A DNA stretch of 52,461 nt. It comes from Syntrophorhabdaceae bacterium PtaU1.Bin034 (GTDB lineage Bacteria; Desulfobacterota_G; Syntrophorhabdia; Syntrophorhabdales; WCHB1-27). Shown one piece after another: positions 25,195-33,710 of this stretch. Every line of letters starts with the position of its first letter. The first letter of the stretch is position 1. The notes below the pieces were generated by a model. That model did not search any database, had not been told where the DNA came from, and was given only the letters and a program-made list of their open reading frames with translations. Position numbers and translations under genes: made by a program. The DNA lies in assembly GCA_002067405.1 (NCBI GenBank), contig MVRP01000010.1:1-52461 (forward strand). The letters run 5' to 3'.

Positions 25195-26418
25195 ATGAAA
25201 ATGAACGAGGAAAAGATTTTCTCTGATCTGACCGCGATTTGCGAGGAAATCGCCAGAGGCCGTTACACCAAGGCAAAGCAGCTTTTTGAATTGACCAAGG
25301 AAGGGAAGTATCCGCCTCTGATCGCGGAACTGGCAGAAGCCTTCGGCATGATGATGGTAAAGGTCGAGGCAAGGGAATACCATCTGGAAGAGCTCGTTGA
25401 TAACCTCAAGAAAGTTCAGAAAGAGCTCTCGGAAGCAAAAGAAAGGCTCGCCAGGGAGAACGTCAGTCTGAAGCAAAACCTTCGGGAAAGGTTCTCGCCA
25501 TCAGGAATACTGGGCAAGAGCGCAGGGGTAAGGGCTCTTCTGAGAATGATCGAAAAGGTGTGCGATACACCGTCAAATGTTCTTATAACCGGCGAGACCG
25601 GAACAGGCAAAGAGCTTGTTGCAAAGGCAATTCACTATAACAGCAGCCGGGCGGACAAACCCTTCGTCGCCATCAACTGTTCGGCCGTTCCCGAGCAGAT
25701 ATTTGAAAGCGAGATTTTCGGCATCGAAAAAGGGGTCGCTACAGGGGTCGAGAAAAGGATCGGTAAAGTGGAGCAGGCCCACGCAGGCACCCTCTTCCTC
25801 GATGAGATAGGCGATATGCCCGTTGCCTGCCAGGCGAAAATATTGCGTGTCATCGAGGAAGACAGGCTGGAAAGGGTCGGGGGAAGAAAACCGATCCCTG
25901 TGGATGTAAGGATCTTGGCTGCAACAAATAAGGAGCTGAAGAAGGAGGTCGAGAAAGGGACATTCAGGAACGACCTTTTCTATCGGCTGAACGTTATAAG
26001 CCTCCGCATCCCGCCGCTTCGGGAAAGGAAAGAGGACATTCTGCTTTTGGCGCGCCATTTCCTTGATATATGCGCGAGGAGACTCGGCAGGAACCCCATG
26101 CAGTTCTCTCCGGATGCAACCAGGGCGCTTATCGAATACTCATGGCCGGGCAACGTCAGGGAGTTGGAAAACGAGGTCGAACGAGCCGTCATTCTTGCCT
26201 CCTCCCCGGTTATCACGGCCGGTGACCTGTCGGAGTACGTGCAGTGCCGGCCGGGTATGCAGCAAGGGGACAAAGGACTTTCTGTCAAAACAAATGAAAG
26301 GACGTTGATAGGGAAGGCGCTCGCCGATGCGGGAGGCAACAAGTCCGAAGCAGCGCGCCTCCTGGGCATAAGCCGCGAAGGTTTGCGAAAAAAGATGAAG
26401 CGGCTTGCCTTGCATTAG
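25195..26418 (+). CDS. sigma-54-type AAA+ transcriptional regulator with altered GAFTGA loop
   Basis: 407 aa. The N-terminal ~95 residues are helical with a coiled coil (LEELVDNLKKVQKELSEAKE) and no recognisable sensor domain. The central AAA+ has Walker A GETGTGKE (about 131-138), Walker B LFLDEIGDM and the sensor RxDLFYRLNV. The C-terminal Fis-type HTH is NKSEAARLLGISREGLRKKM. The sigma-54-contacting GAFTGA loop reads GVATGV. That variant may still work with sigma-54 or may mark an activator that has lost this contact. Upstream of an AAA-CYTH gene, 48 nt apart, probably its operon partner. Confidence 0.88.
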   Translation: MKMNEEKIFSDLTAICEEIARGRYTKAKQLFELTKEGKYPPLIAELAEAFGMMMVKVEAREYHLEELVDNLKKVQKELSEAKERLARENVSLKQNLRERFSPSGILGKSAGVRALLRMIEKVCDTPSNVLITGETGTGKELVAKAIHYNSSRADKPFVAINCSAVPEQIFESEIFGIEKGVATGVEKRIGKVEQAHAGTLFLDEIGDMPVACQAKILRVIEEDRLERVGGRKPIPVDVRILAATNKELKKEVEKGTFRNDLFYRLNVISLRIPPLRERKEDILLLARHFLDICARRLGRNPMQFSPDATRALIEYSWPGNVRELENEVERAVILASSPVITAGDLSEYVQCRPGMQQGDKGLSVKTNERTLIGKALADAGGNKSEAARLLGISREGLRKKMKRLALH

Positions 26419-26465
26419 GAGCCTCGATTGTCGGCGAAGCCTTACCTCAACCCTCCCGTTACCCA

Positions 26466-27650
26466 TTGCATGATCAGTTTAAATCAGTCAGTGCAACCGG
26501 AGAAGACTCGGTGTTCAACGCATCACACTTGATTCAACCCGTGAGCATGATAGTCCTCACCGGAGGTCCATGCAGCGGAAAAAGCTCCTCCCTGGCGTAT
26601 CTTACCGAGAGGCTATCCGATCACGGTTTTATGGTATTCGTGATCCCGGAAACAGCCACCCTGATAACGGATAACGGCATCGACCGGCGCAAGATGGACC
26701 GTGCGAGCCAGGTGGCGTTGTACGAAGAAGCGATACTCGACATGCAGCTTTCTTTTGAAGAAACGTATGCCAGGACCGTGAGCCGGATATTCCCTGAAAG
26801 AAAGAAGGTCATCCTGTTGGACAGGGGGGTCATGGATATTAAAGCCTTTGTGCCGGAGAAGACCTTCAAGTCCATGCTTGCGAGAAAAGGGTTGAAGGAA
26901 ATCGAGCTTCGCGATCGCTATAACGGCGTCATCCACCTTGTGACCGCTGCGGAAGGGGCGGAGGACTTCTACACAGGAGAAAACAACGGGGCAAGGATCG
27001 AGACTGCAGAGGAGGCGATCCGGATAGATGTGAAAATACGGGAGAGCTGGCTTGGCCACCCGCATTTCAAGGTAATCGACAACAGGACCGACTTCGATGG
27101 GAAGATCAGGAGAACCTATGCCACCATCATGCAGTTCCTCGGGCTGCCTGCGCTTTCAAGCATACAGGAAAGGTACCTTATCGAAGAGGTTGCGGACAAA
27201 GACCTGCCGGCCCACCAGGTGATCGAGATAGAGCAGGTTTTCTTACGCTCCAGAAGCCGGGGGGAAGAGATCGAGCTCAGAAAAAGGGGGCAGGAGGGAT
27301 CGCATCTCTATTTCCTGAAGCGAACGAGAACATCGGATCGGCATGGCGTAAAGGCGGAGGAATTGATAAGCGAACAACAGTATCTGAACCTGAAAAAGCT
27401 GATGGACTCAAAAACAGACGTGGTGACAAAGGACAGGATCTGCTTTCTCTGGAACAACCAGCATTTCGAGCTTGACAGATACAAGGGACGGCATTCCGGG
27501 CTTTGTACGATGGAGGTCGAACCGGCTGACATCCCGGGCGAAGGCACAAAGATTCAGATACCTCCGTTTATCACAATCAGGAAGAACATCACCAGCAACT
27601 CCCGGTACAGGGAAAGGAATCTGGCAACAAAAAAGAGAGGGCCGAGATAA
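26466..27650 (+). CDS. AAA ATPase/kinase-like domain fused to a CYTH-like domain
   Basis: 394 aa. N-terminal P-loop domain: VLTGGPCSGKSSSLAYL, a DRGVMD motif (LLDRGVMDIKAFVPE) and an arginine-rich lid, resembling the AAA_28/nucleotide-kinase type. The C-terminal half looks like CYTH/triphosphate-tunnel proteins: YLIEEVADKDLP, EIEQVFL, EIELRKRG, YFLKRT, FELDRYKG, GLCTMEVEP, i.e. alternating charged strands. Proteins of this build may act on polyphosphate or nucleotide substrates; function unproven. The frame opens with TTG at 26466; the ATG at 26548 (MIVLTGGP) is an alternative. The 3' end overlaps the terminator hairpin and has a truncated homologue at 14190. Confidence 0.75.
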   Translation: MHDQFKSVSATGEDSVFNASHLIQPVSMIVLTGGPCSGKSSSLAYLTERLSDHGFMVFVIPETATLITDNGIDRRKMDRASQVALYEEAILDMQLSFEETYARTVSRIFPERKKVILLDRGVMDIKAFVPEKTFKSMLARKGLKEIELRDRYNGVIHLVTAAEGAEDFYTGENNGARIETAEEAIRIDVKIRESWLGHPHFKVIDNRTDFDGKIRRTYATIMQFLGLPALSSIQERYLIEEVADKDLPAHQVIEIEQVFLRSRSRGEEIELRKRGQEGSHLYFLKRTRTSDRHGVKAEELISEQQYLNLKKLMDSKTDVVTKDRICFLWNNQHFELDRYKGRHSGLCTMEVEPADIPGEGTKIQIPPFITIRKNITSNSRYRERNLATKKRGPR

Positions 27651-27669
27651 TCCTCCCCGGCCTCTCTTT
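27632..27669 (+). terminator. hairpin terminator overlapping the AAA-CYTH stop codon
   Basis: Inverted repeat AAAGAGAGG/CCTCTCTTT (9 bp), extendable with a bulge by GCCG/CGGC. The stop codon of the AAA-CYTH gene lies in the loop. Homologous to the hairpin at 14250. The following 27670-27816 holds no gene. Confidence 0.6.
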
Positions 27670-27816
27670 CACTATCCCTGCCATTGAACGATGTCCTTAT
27701 AATTAATTATGCGTTGATTGCTTCCCCTTCACAAAACCTGCTTTTTTAAAGTACCTGTACGGGTTTTCCTTGTACCGCTCCCGGGTCTTTTCGATGGAGC
27801 AGCCATCTCTTTTCGT

Positions 27817-28245
27817 TTAATCTTCCCATACCGATCGTACTTCATCAAGCCAGTTCGAAAGAAGGTCTTTTGTCAGGCTGAGCATCGGGATTCTTTCCAC
27901 TGAAAAACCGGCGCCTTCAAGACGTTCGACCATGACCGACGCTCCTGCAGGATTCATGGAGTGGATAAGGATCGGGACGTCAACCGATACGTTCCGGATG
28001 ATTACGTCAATAAGGTCGCTGCCCGACAGGGTCTTGTCCTGCTCTGTTCTGGCTCGCCCCTGGAGGTCGTGATCCAGCATTATGCCACTATAGACCGTTC
28101 CCCGGTCGCGCTGCAGGATGCCCAGGGCAGTCCCCGCGCTTGGGGCTACCACTGTCTTCATGCCGGGAGGGAGCCACGAGGTGATCTGCTCGATCCTTGC
28201 CCGATCATCCTCGATGATGAGAAGACGAAAAACTCTGTCAGCCAT
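27817..28245 (-). CDS. response-receiver-like protein (cyclic-phosphate receiver, cREC-like)
   Basis: About 142 aa from the ATG at 28245, which has GGAAGG 6 nt upstream. Fold reads as a receiver domain: LLIIEDDRARIEQI at the N terminus with the acidic pair, YSGIMLDHDL in place of the usual phospho-Asp strand, and VDVPILIHSMNP after the third helix. The LDHDL motif is the mark of the cREC group rather than of classical response regulators. No output domain; no kinase nearby. Overlaps the gene upstream, so the two are coupled. Confidence 0.7.
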   Translation of the reverse strand: MADRVFRLLIIEDDRARIEQITSWLPPGMKTVVAPSAGTALGILQRDRGTVYSGIMLDHDLQGRARTEQDKTLSGSDLIDVIIRNVSVDVPILIHSMNPAGASVMVERLEGAGFSVERIPMLSLTKDLLSNWLDEVRSVWED

Positions 28246-28891
28246 TTGCACCTTCCGTTGTTGACACCCGATTCACGGACGGGCTGTGCATCAAGCGTAG
28301 CACTTCTATCAGCCGTTTGCGTGCTTGAAGCATGCCCCGAGCATGGTACTGTTCCATTATGGGATATTGGGGCTTGCTCTTCGTCCGGCTCTTTGTCAGA
28401 TAGAGGGTGACGAGCCTATCGACAAGCTTCTGACGGAGCGGGCCAATCGCGAATGTCCAATCCACCATCGTCTGGAATGGGTGCAAAATATACTTGTTTG
28501 CGCCGAGAGGGGTCATAGGTATGGAAAAGGCTTCGCAGACTTTGCTCAATTCGAGCTCCAGCGATGGCGGCGTGCAGGCGCGAACGGAGCAATCCAGAAT
28601 AAAGAAGGGAGTATGAATGGGCAGGACATTACCGCATATAACAAATTCTCTGCCGTCGGTGATAGTTAGGCGCACGTAGAGGTAATCAATGGTCGCGCTT
28701 CCTTCTTCGACAAAAGAACGAATCGGCGCGGCCAGGGACTCAAAATATGGTTCTGTTCCGACATGGTCCCATATTCCTTGAAATACGTAGCCGTTTCTGT
28801 GAAACATTAGTAAAGCAGCGTGGACCACCAGGAGTTTGGAAGCTAGCGAGTCTATCCTACTCTTTTTTTCTTTCCGACCAGCCTTTTTCAC
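28238..28891 (-). CDS. hypothetical protein, coupled to the receiver-like gene
   Basis: 217 aa, starting with GTG (28891) behind GGGAGG. Not recognised. The N terminus is basic (MKKAGRKEKKSR). A central part (YLYVRLTITDGREFVICGNV, HTPFFILDCSVRACTPP) looks like beta strands and the C-terminal part is helical and basic. No signal peptide or membrane segment. The 14-nt overlap with the receiver-like gene suggests the two proteins act together. Confidence 0.6.
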   Translation of the reverse strand: MKKAGRKEKKSRIDSLASKLLVVHAALLMFHRNGYVFQGIWDHVGTEPYFESLAAPIRSFVEEGSATIDYLYVRLTITDGREFVICGNVLPIHTPFFILDCSVRACTPPSLELELSKVCEAFSIPMTPLGANKYILHPFQTMVDWTFAIGPLRQKLVDRLVTLYLTKSRTKSKPQYPIMEQYHARGMLQARKRLIEVLRLMHSPSVNRVSTTEGANG

Positions 28892-28971
28892 GCCAATCCT
28901 CCCACAATTGCTGAACTTATCGTTTCAGAGGAATACAAACTTAGTGTTTTGAATCACTGCATCCTTCTCTG

Positions 28972-30264
28972 CTATTTTCCACTCTTACCAAAGTAGGCCG
29001 CCAGGACTTTCTTTAGAATCGGCAGACATGCGTCGGCTGCGTGCTTGTCGGTGTTTTCCACGACTATCGAAAAAGCGATCTCCGGCTTCTTCTTTCCGGC
29101 AAATCCCACAATAGTGGCGATATTAGTTTTCTTCCCACCCGGGAGATCTTTCCCTGCCGTGCCCGTCTTGAGTCCGATCACATATCCTTGCCTGGTGAGC
29201 TCGCGAATGCCTTTACCGGTCCCCTTTTCCACCACTTCCTTCATAAAGGATTGTATTTTGACCGCCTTCTCCTCTGAAAAGACTCTCTCCACACTGACTT
29301 CGCTCTTGAGAAACGCCGCTTGCGGTCTCATTCCTCCATTGGCACACGCCGCCCCGAGAAGGGCCGCCTCTACGGGAGTGAGAAGGATGGGGCCCTGACC
29401 GATAAGAGCAAGAGCATAATCTTTCCTCGCCATGCTGGCCGTCCCTCCGATCCCTGCGAACATTCCCGACGTCCTGACAAATTCCGCAACGTCGAACTCT
29501 CCAAGACCTCTTGTGATGAAGTAGCCGTTGCACGAAAAAACAAAGGCATCTCTGATTCCCCGTATCTTTCCGTGAGGGTGGGAGCAACGCACGGTTTTAT
29601 CTCCGATCGTCACATGCCCTTTACAGAAGAAAGGCTTGTCCGAGTGGTCGAGCAACCCGATCGTATCGACAATCTTCCATGCCGAACCGGGAGGGAACGT
29701 GCCTTTGATCGCCTTGTTGAAGAATGTGCTTCCGTTGGCGATATCCATGGATTTGTAAGCCTTGTCAACGGTGTTGGGATCGAAACCCGGGTGCCACACG
29801 GCAGCCAGCACCTCTCCGTTCAGTTTCGTGACTACCACGGCTCCATCTTCAGAGCCGAGCGCTTTGTCCGCGGCGAGAAGGAGTCTCGCATCGAGGGTCG
29901 TTTTGAGGCTGTCACCGACATCCTGACTGTTGAAGAAGTATAGCATCTGGGATTTTTTCTTCATAACGAGGCGTTCACCGTACCTCGTCTCCAGAAAACC
30001 CCCTATCCCCGCTTTGTGACTTTGCCAACCGGTAATCACTGCCGCGGCGCCGAGAGGATAAATCCTTTTTCCATCGGGGCCGGTGTGGGCAAGTATCTTA
30101 CCGTTTCTGTCGGCTATCGGCCCCCTCAATTCATATCGGACCCGCTTGTTATGAGGATCATTGAGTATCTTCTCATCGGCGAAGTTGTAGTAAATGAACG
30201 ATGACAGTATCAGGACGGCCCAGGCAGAGAATACGGCAAAAATAAAGCGTTTAGTCATTTTCAT
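28972..30264 (-). CDS. penicillin-binding transpeptidase (class B PBP, PbpA/FtsI-like)
   Basis: 430 aa D,D-transpeptidase that cross-links peptidoglycan. One N-terminal membrane anchor (FIFAVFSAWAVLILSSFIYY). Active-site motifs are S-x-x-K in PPGSAWKIV (nucleophile Ser), S-x-N in FSCNGYF and K-T-G in GLKTGTAG. The dimerisation domain is short, like the actinobacterial PbpA type. It overlaps the RodA/FtsW-like gene by 14 nt, so this is a dedicated SEDS-class B PBP pair, the last gene of a nine-gene operon. Confidence 0.92.
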   Translation of the reverse strand: MKMTKRFIFAVFSAWAVLILSSFIYYNFADEKILNDPHNKRVRYELRGPIADRNGKILAHTGPDGKRIYPLGAAAVITGWQSHKAGIGGFLETRYGERLVMKKKSQMLYFFNSQDVGDSLKTTLDARLLLAADKALGSEDGAVVVTKLNGEVLAAVWHPGFDPNTVDKAYKSMDIANGSTFFNKAIKGTFPPGSAWKIVDTIGLLDHSDKPFFCKGHVTIGDKTVRCSHPHGKIRGIRDAFVFSCNGYFITRGLGEFDVAEFVRTSGMFAGIGGTASMARKDYALALIGQGPILLTPVEAALLGAACANGGMRPQAAFLKSEVSVERVFSEEKAVKIQSFMKEVVEKGTGKGIRELTRQGYVIGLKTGTAGKDLPGGKKTNIATIVGFAGKKKPEIAFSIVVENTDKHAADACLPILKKVLAAYFGKSGK

Positions 30265-31687
30265 GGGTGCTCCCCCGGGTTTTCTTGTTATCGATCAGCG
30301 ACATCATGACGCCTACGATCAGCCAATTGGATACGATTGAGGACCCGCCGTTGCTCAAAAACGGCAATGGTATGCCTGTTGACGGCAAGATATTCATGGC
30401 GGCGGATAGGTTATAAAAGGCTTGGGTAATTAACACCACAATCATCCCGACGAGGAGGGTTCCGCGGAAATCGGGTTCCATCGATGAATCGAGCACGGGC
30501 GCCATGAAGAGCATGTAGACAAAGAGGACGAGGGCCAGCGCAATCACCCCGGCCTGTTCCACGAGAGCGACCGAGATCATATCCGTGCTTACCTGCGGGA
30601 TGATACCCGGGTATCCGGACGCCAACCCCACGCCCCACAGTGACGATCCCTTGAATGCCGCCCTCGCCAGGAAGGTCTGCCACCCCGCCCAGTATCGCCC
30701 GCCTTCATGGTAAGGTGTAAAGGCATAATCTCTCCATTCGAGGTATGTCCCTATTATTCTTTCTGCGGTGTGCTCGTGGATGCACGCAGCTATGGCGATC
30801 GTCGACGCTATCAGCCCGATCCCGATGAAGAAGAGAGAGAGCTTCCTCGTGGCGAAAGTAAGCATGACGACTAGAGAGATGCCGAGCAGCAGGGTAGTGC
30901 CAAGCTCTCTTTGCAGGAAAACGAGAGGGAAGATGAAGAAAAGGAATGTGATGCATACGCAGGATAGAATGACCTTCATTACCTCTTTCGCCGGATACAC
31001 CCGGAGCATCAGCATGGGTTTGCCCGACAGGTATTTGACAATGAACACGGCAAAGCTCCCCTTCAACACGAACTCGCTCGTCTGGATGCTGTTCGATACC
31101 ACCCAGGAGGAGGTCCTACCGATGCGTGCACCGAAAAAGAGTGGCAAAACAAGAAGTCCGAATGAAAGGGCGCCCCAAAACAGATAGCTCGTGTGTTTCT
31201 CCGCCCAGTCGATCGCCTTCTCGAGCCATCCCGACAAGAACAGCGACGAAACGGTGATGATGGACACGGCGCTGAAGACGAACTGATTGAGGGCAGTCGG
31301 CGTCTCTTTCGTCATGAGCAGCCTGGCAAGAAGGCCGCCCGAGGATTTTCCGAGGGTGTACTGGGTTACGAGACCGAACGCCGTGAGCACCAGGGCCAGG
31401 ATCAAGAATTTGAGCGAACCCTGGTACCCGCCCTTCTGATAAAGGTAGAGAACTATCCAGAGAAGAGGAGCGAACAGGAGGAGGGCTACGAAGGTTATCA
31501 GGTCGTCTCCTTTGTGCATCTTTACAAAGATCAACACAAGGGCAACCACGTATGCCGAACAGAAAACGGCCATAAGCCTGCGGATCATGGCCTCGTTTCT
31601 CATGACCTTGACGCGGGTCCACAAAACCGTGATCACGATCCCCGTGGACACGGCGAGATAGAACGCGGTGATAAGCTTTTCGATCAC
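30251..31687 (-). CDS. RodA/FtsW/SpoVE-family peptidoglycan glycosyltransferase
   Basis: 478 aa integral membrane protein of the SEDS family, which polymerises lipid II. At least ten hydrophobic segments are visible. Signature regions include FPLVFLQRELGTTLLLGISL, YLEWRDYAF, GSSLWGVGLASGYPGIIPQV and the C-terminal LPSTGIPLPFLSNGGSS. Compared with typical RodA (about 370 aa) it has about 100 extra residues, mainly in the N-terminal membrane part, as in the actinobacterial RodA/FtsW form. Starts 4 nt inside the DUF3662 gene. Confidence 0.92.
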   Translation of the reverse strand: MIEKLITAFYLAVSTGIVITVLWTRVKVMRNEAMIRRLMAVFCSAYVVALVLIFVKMHKGDDLITFVALLLFAPLLWIVLYLYQKGGYQGSLKFLILALVLTAFGLVTQYTLGKSSGGLLARLLMTKETPTALNQFVFSAVSIITVSSLFLSGWLEKAIDWAEKHTSYLFWGALSFGLLVLPLFFGARIGRTSSWVVSNSIQTSEFVLKGSFAVFIVKYLSGKPMLMLRVYPAKEVMKVILSCVCITFLFFIFPLVFLQRELGTTLLLGISLVVMLTFATRKLSLFFIGIGLIASTIAIAACIHEHTAERIIGTYLEWRDYAFTPYHEGGRYWAGWQTFLARAAFKGSSLWGVGLASGYPGIIPQVSTDMISVALVEQAGVIALALVLFVYMLFMAPVLDSSMEPDFRGTLLVGMIVVLITQAFYNLSAAMNILPSTGIPLPFLSNGGSSIVSNWLIVGVMMSLIDNKKTRGSTHEND

Positions 31688-32109
31688 AGGCCCGCCTCCC
31701 GCTCGACTTCACCCTCCGGGGCGCCGCTCACCAGCTCGGCGTTGCACAACACGTCGCCCCTTTGGACGGCCGGATCTTCCTTGACTGTTATCGTGATTGT
31801 CTCGCCAGCGTTTTCCGCAAGGCTCACGTTGTTCCTGATATGCTCTTTGGCGGTTGCCTGGAGCTCCGTAATGAAGATGTCATAGTATTTCCTGTATTTC
31901 TTCATATCATCGGGGTGGAGGGTTACGGTGATTCTGTTGGGCGCATAGACCTTTCTCAGGAATACCCGTGCGCCTTCGTCAATAGCCCGGCACAGTTTCT
32001 TTTCGATCGCTATGGGATGCATCTCGCCCTTGTTGAAAAAGCCGCCCAAGACTTTATCGGCCTGCCTTTCCACGAACGTAAGAATGTCATTTAATATCAA
32101 AGTTGACAT
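31684..32109 (-). CDS. DUF3662 (FhaA N-terminal-domain) protein without FHA domain
   Basis: 141 aa from the ATG at 32109 (MSTLILNDILTFVERQADKV), which has AGGAGGAG about 9 nt upstream. The sequence follows the DUF3662 pattern: GGFFNKGEMHPIAIEKKLCRA, YAPNRITVTLHPDD and a C-terminal strand ITITVKEDPAVQRGD. In Mycobacterium the same domain heads FhaA, a protein of the rodA-pbpA-pknA/B cluster that binds the lipid II flippase MviN. Here it stands alone, without the FHA domain or any Ser/Thr kinase, but next to the same RodA-PBP pair. Confidence 0.75.
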   Translation of the reverse strand: MSTLILNDILTFVERQADKVLGGFFNKGEMHPIAIEKKLCRAIDEGARVFLRKVYAPNRITVTLHPDDMKKYRKYYDIFITELQATAKEHIRNNVSLAENAGETITITVKEDPAVQRGDVLCNAELVSGAPEGEVEREAGL

Positions 32110-32260
32110 GATAGCTCGTCTCCTCCTGTGCTTTCGGTCGTTGGAACCGCAGGCGTATCTTCTCAAGTCTCACGTGAAGACCTTTCCCGAGTGCCGAGCC
32201 CGTCACAACGTAGTGGGCAACTCCAAATGCGCCTATCAAAACGGTCACCAAGAGATCCAA
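32087..32260 (-). CDS. small membrane-anchored protein (57 aa, TTG start)
   Basis: Starts at TTG 32260, 7 nt behind an AGGAGGAGG Shine-Dalgarno and 4 nt after the stop of the gene upstream; its 3' end overlaps the DUF3662 gene by 23 nt. One N-terminal hydrophobic segment (LLVTVLIGAFGVAHYVVTG) followed by a basic cytoplasmic tail (RLEKIRLRFQRPKAQ). Not recognised. Tight packing in the operon is the main evidence. Confidence 0.5.
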   Translation of the reverse strand: MDLLVTVLIGAFGVAHYVVTGSALGKGLHVRLEKIRLRFQRPKAQEETSYHVNFDIK

Positions 32261-32264
32261 TCCT

Positions 32265-32579
32265 TTACCTCCTCCTTGTGCAGATAAGTCCTGCAATCGC
32301 ACCTGCAAGAAACAGTCCGGTTCCTAAAACCCCGCTTTTCCCCAGCATGCCCGTTACGAGATGGATGACGGTTTTCCCGAGGTCTGACATTGCCTGGGTG
32401 AGCTTGTGGAATACGGGCCAATCGACCGGCACGCCGAGCCTGTCGAGGAGGAGAAAGACCGCAAAGGTGAGGGCGGCAAAGAGAACGATGTTGATCCCCC
32501 GTCGAAGGAAGAAGCCGAGCACGAATCCGAATGCCGCAAATGCGCCGGTTGCAAGAAGATAACTGACGTCGGATGTCAT
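32265..32579 (-). CDS. small integral membrane protein
   Basis: 104 aa from ATG 32579, with GGGAGG 5 nt upstream. Three hydrophobic segments: YLLATGAFAAFGFVLGFFL, GINIVLFAALTFAVFLLLD and GVLGTGLFLAGAIAGLI, ending CTRRR. The pattern somewhat resembles FUN14-like small membrane proteins, but I would not assign it. Likely an accessory of the SEDS-PBP operon. Confidence 0.65.
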   Translation of the reverse strand: MTSDVSYLLATGAFAAFGFVLGFFLRRGINIVLFAALTFAVFLLLDRLGVPVDWPVFHKLTQAMSDLGKTVIHLVTGMLGKSGVLGTGLFLAGAIAGLICTRRR

Positions 32580-32603
32580 TGGCACCTCCCTGTTCTCACT
32601 CCC

Positions 32604-33323
32604 TTAATAGAGGGTTTTATACTCAACGAGCCTGCCGTTGGTCTTTTGAAAGTACTGGGCCCAAAAAGCCTTGAGATTCTTCACGGCGATTTCGAATTGC
32701 CGGGTGTTGACCTCACCTGAGTCGACAATCGCGCTCCGGCAATACACATCGACCCCTCGGAGGTCCGGGATCCCGACGCTCTTGTTGAGCCTCTTTGCCG
32801 ACTCTTCCTGCGTCATCGCGGACAATGCACGCAAGCTGAGCCCGAATGACTGGTTGTCCAGCATGTCGGAGTAGATGAACAGCTTCCTGACCGGCATCGT
32901 CTTCCCATCCCCGTCTTTTGTTTCTTCCAGGATTCTCTCCGCCCTCAGAAGGGCGCCGTGGCAATCGGTCGCCGAGCGATCTACGTTTTCGAGACGATTG
33001 CCCAGATTCTGTCTCAGTTTAGCCACGGCAGCTTCACGGGTGGCGCTCAAAAATTTCTCCCTGGGACCGGCCTGCTTCGGCATCACCGCGCGCACCAACT
33101 GTGCCTCCGTCTTCTTTCCGAATCCGATCACGAAGATCGTCGTCTCCTTCCCCGCGCTTCGAATGACGTTGTCGATATCGGCGAGGTTCTTCCAGAGAGG
33201 GGTGCCGCGTGTCGGCTCACCGACGCTTTTCGAAAGGTCGAGCAGTACGATCCAGAGCTCCGAGGCGCCTGCCGAGGTGACCAGAGAAAAGATAATGAGC
33301 GCGGTGATCAGAAGTTTTTTCAT
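32604..33323 (-). CDS. secreted von Willebrand A-like protein
   Basis: 239 aa with a cleavable signal peptide (KKLLITALIIFSLVTSAGAS). The mature part starts with LWIVLLDLSKSVGEP: DLSKS is a MIDAS-type D-x-S-x-S. IYSDMLDN provides the later acidic MIDAS position, and ETTIFVIGFGKK fits a vWA strand. So a periplasmic metal-dependent adhesion or scaffold protein is likely. It overlaps the next upstream gene by 4 nt. Confidence 0.7.
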   Translation of the reverse strand: MKKLLITALIIFSLVTSAGASELWIVLLDLSKSVGEPTRGTPLWKNLADIDNVIRSAGKETTIFVIGFGKKTEAQLVRAVMPKQAGPREKFLSATREAAVAKLRQNLGNRLENVDRSATDCHGALLRAERILEETKDGDGKTMPVRKLFIYSDMLDNQSFGLSLRALSAMTQEESAKRLNKSVGIPDLRGVDVYCRSAIVDSGEVNTRQFEIAVKNLKAFWAQYFQKTNGRLVEYKTLY

Positions 33324-33700
33324 TGCTTCACTCCGTCTTCATCATTGATCTTCCTCGGGGTGTCGCCAAGGAAAGTAGGGACCTCCTTCAGGAGCTCCAG
33401 GGTGCTGCTGACAAACGCGCCGACCGACAATCTGAGGCCCTCGAGCTCTATCCGCAACGTCGTTATCTTCACCGAACCGTTCTGAGGAAGGGCGTCCAAC
33501 GTGATGTCGATCAACTTGACTGCATTGTCGCGGAAGAACGGCACGGAATAGTCCGCGAGCTTTCTCTCGAAACCTCTTCCCACGGCTTCCCTCATGTAGC
33601 GCTTCGCCTCAGCCGCAAAGACAACCATGGATTCTTTGACCCGACGAACGGTATCTTCAGCCAAAATCAGCGTTTCCAGCATTTCGAGATTTTCGTTCAC
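33320..33700 (-). CDS. hypothetical helical protein of the envelope operon
   Basis: 126 aa from GTG 33700 behind GGAGGAG. The first in-frame ATG further upstream would start inside the preceding gene and lacks a ribosome site. Mostly amphipathic helices (LETLILAEDTVRRVKESMVV, FERKLADYSV, LRLSVGAFVSSTLELLKEV). No membrane segment. Family not recognised. Confidence 0.6.
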   Translation of the reverse strand: MNENLEMLETLILAEDTVRRVKESMVVFAAEAKRYMREAVGRGFERKLADYSVPFFRDNAVKLIDITLDALPQNGSVKITTLRIELEGLRLSVGAFVSSTLELLKEVPTFLGDTPRKINDEDGVKQ

Positions 33701-33710
33701 GGTGCTCCTC

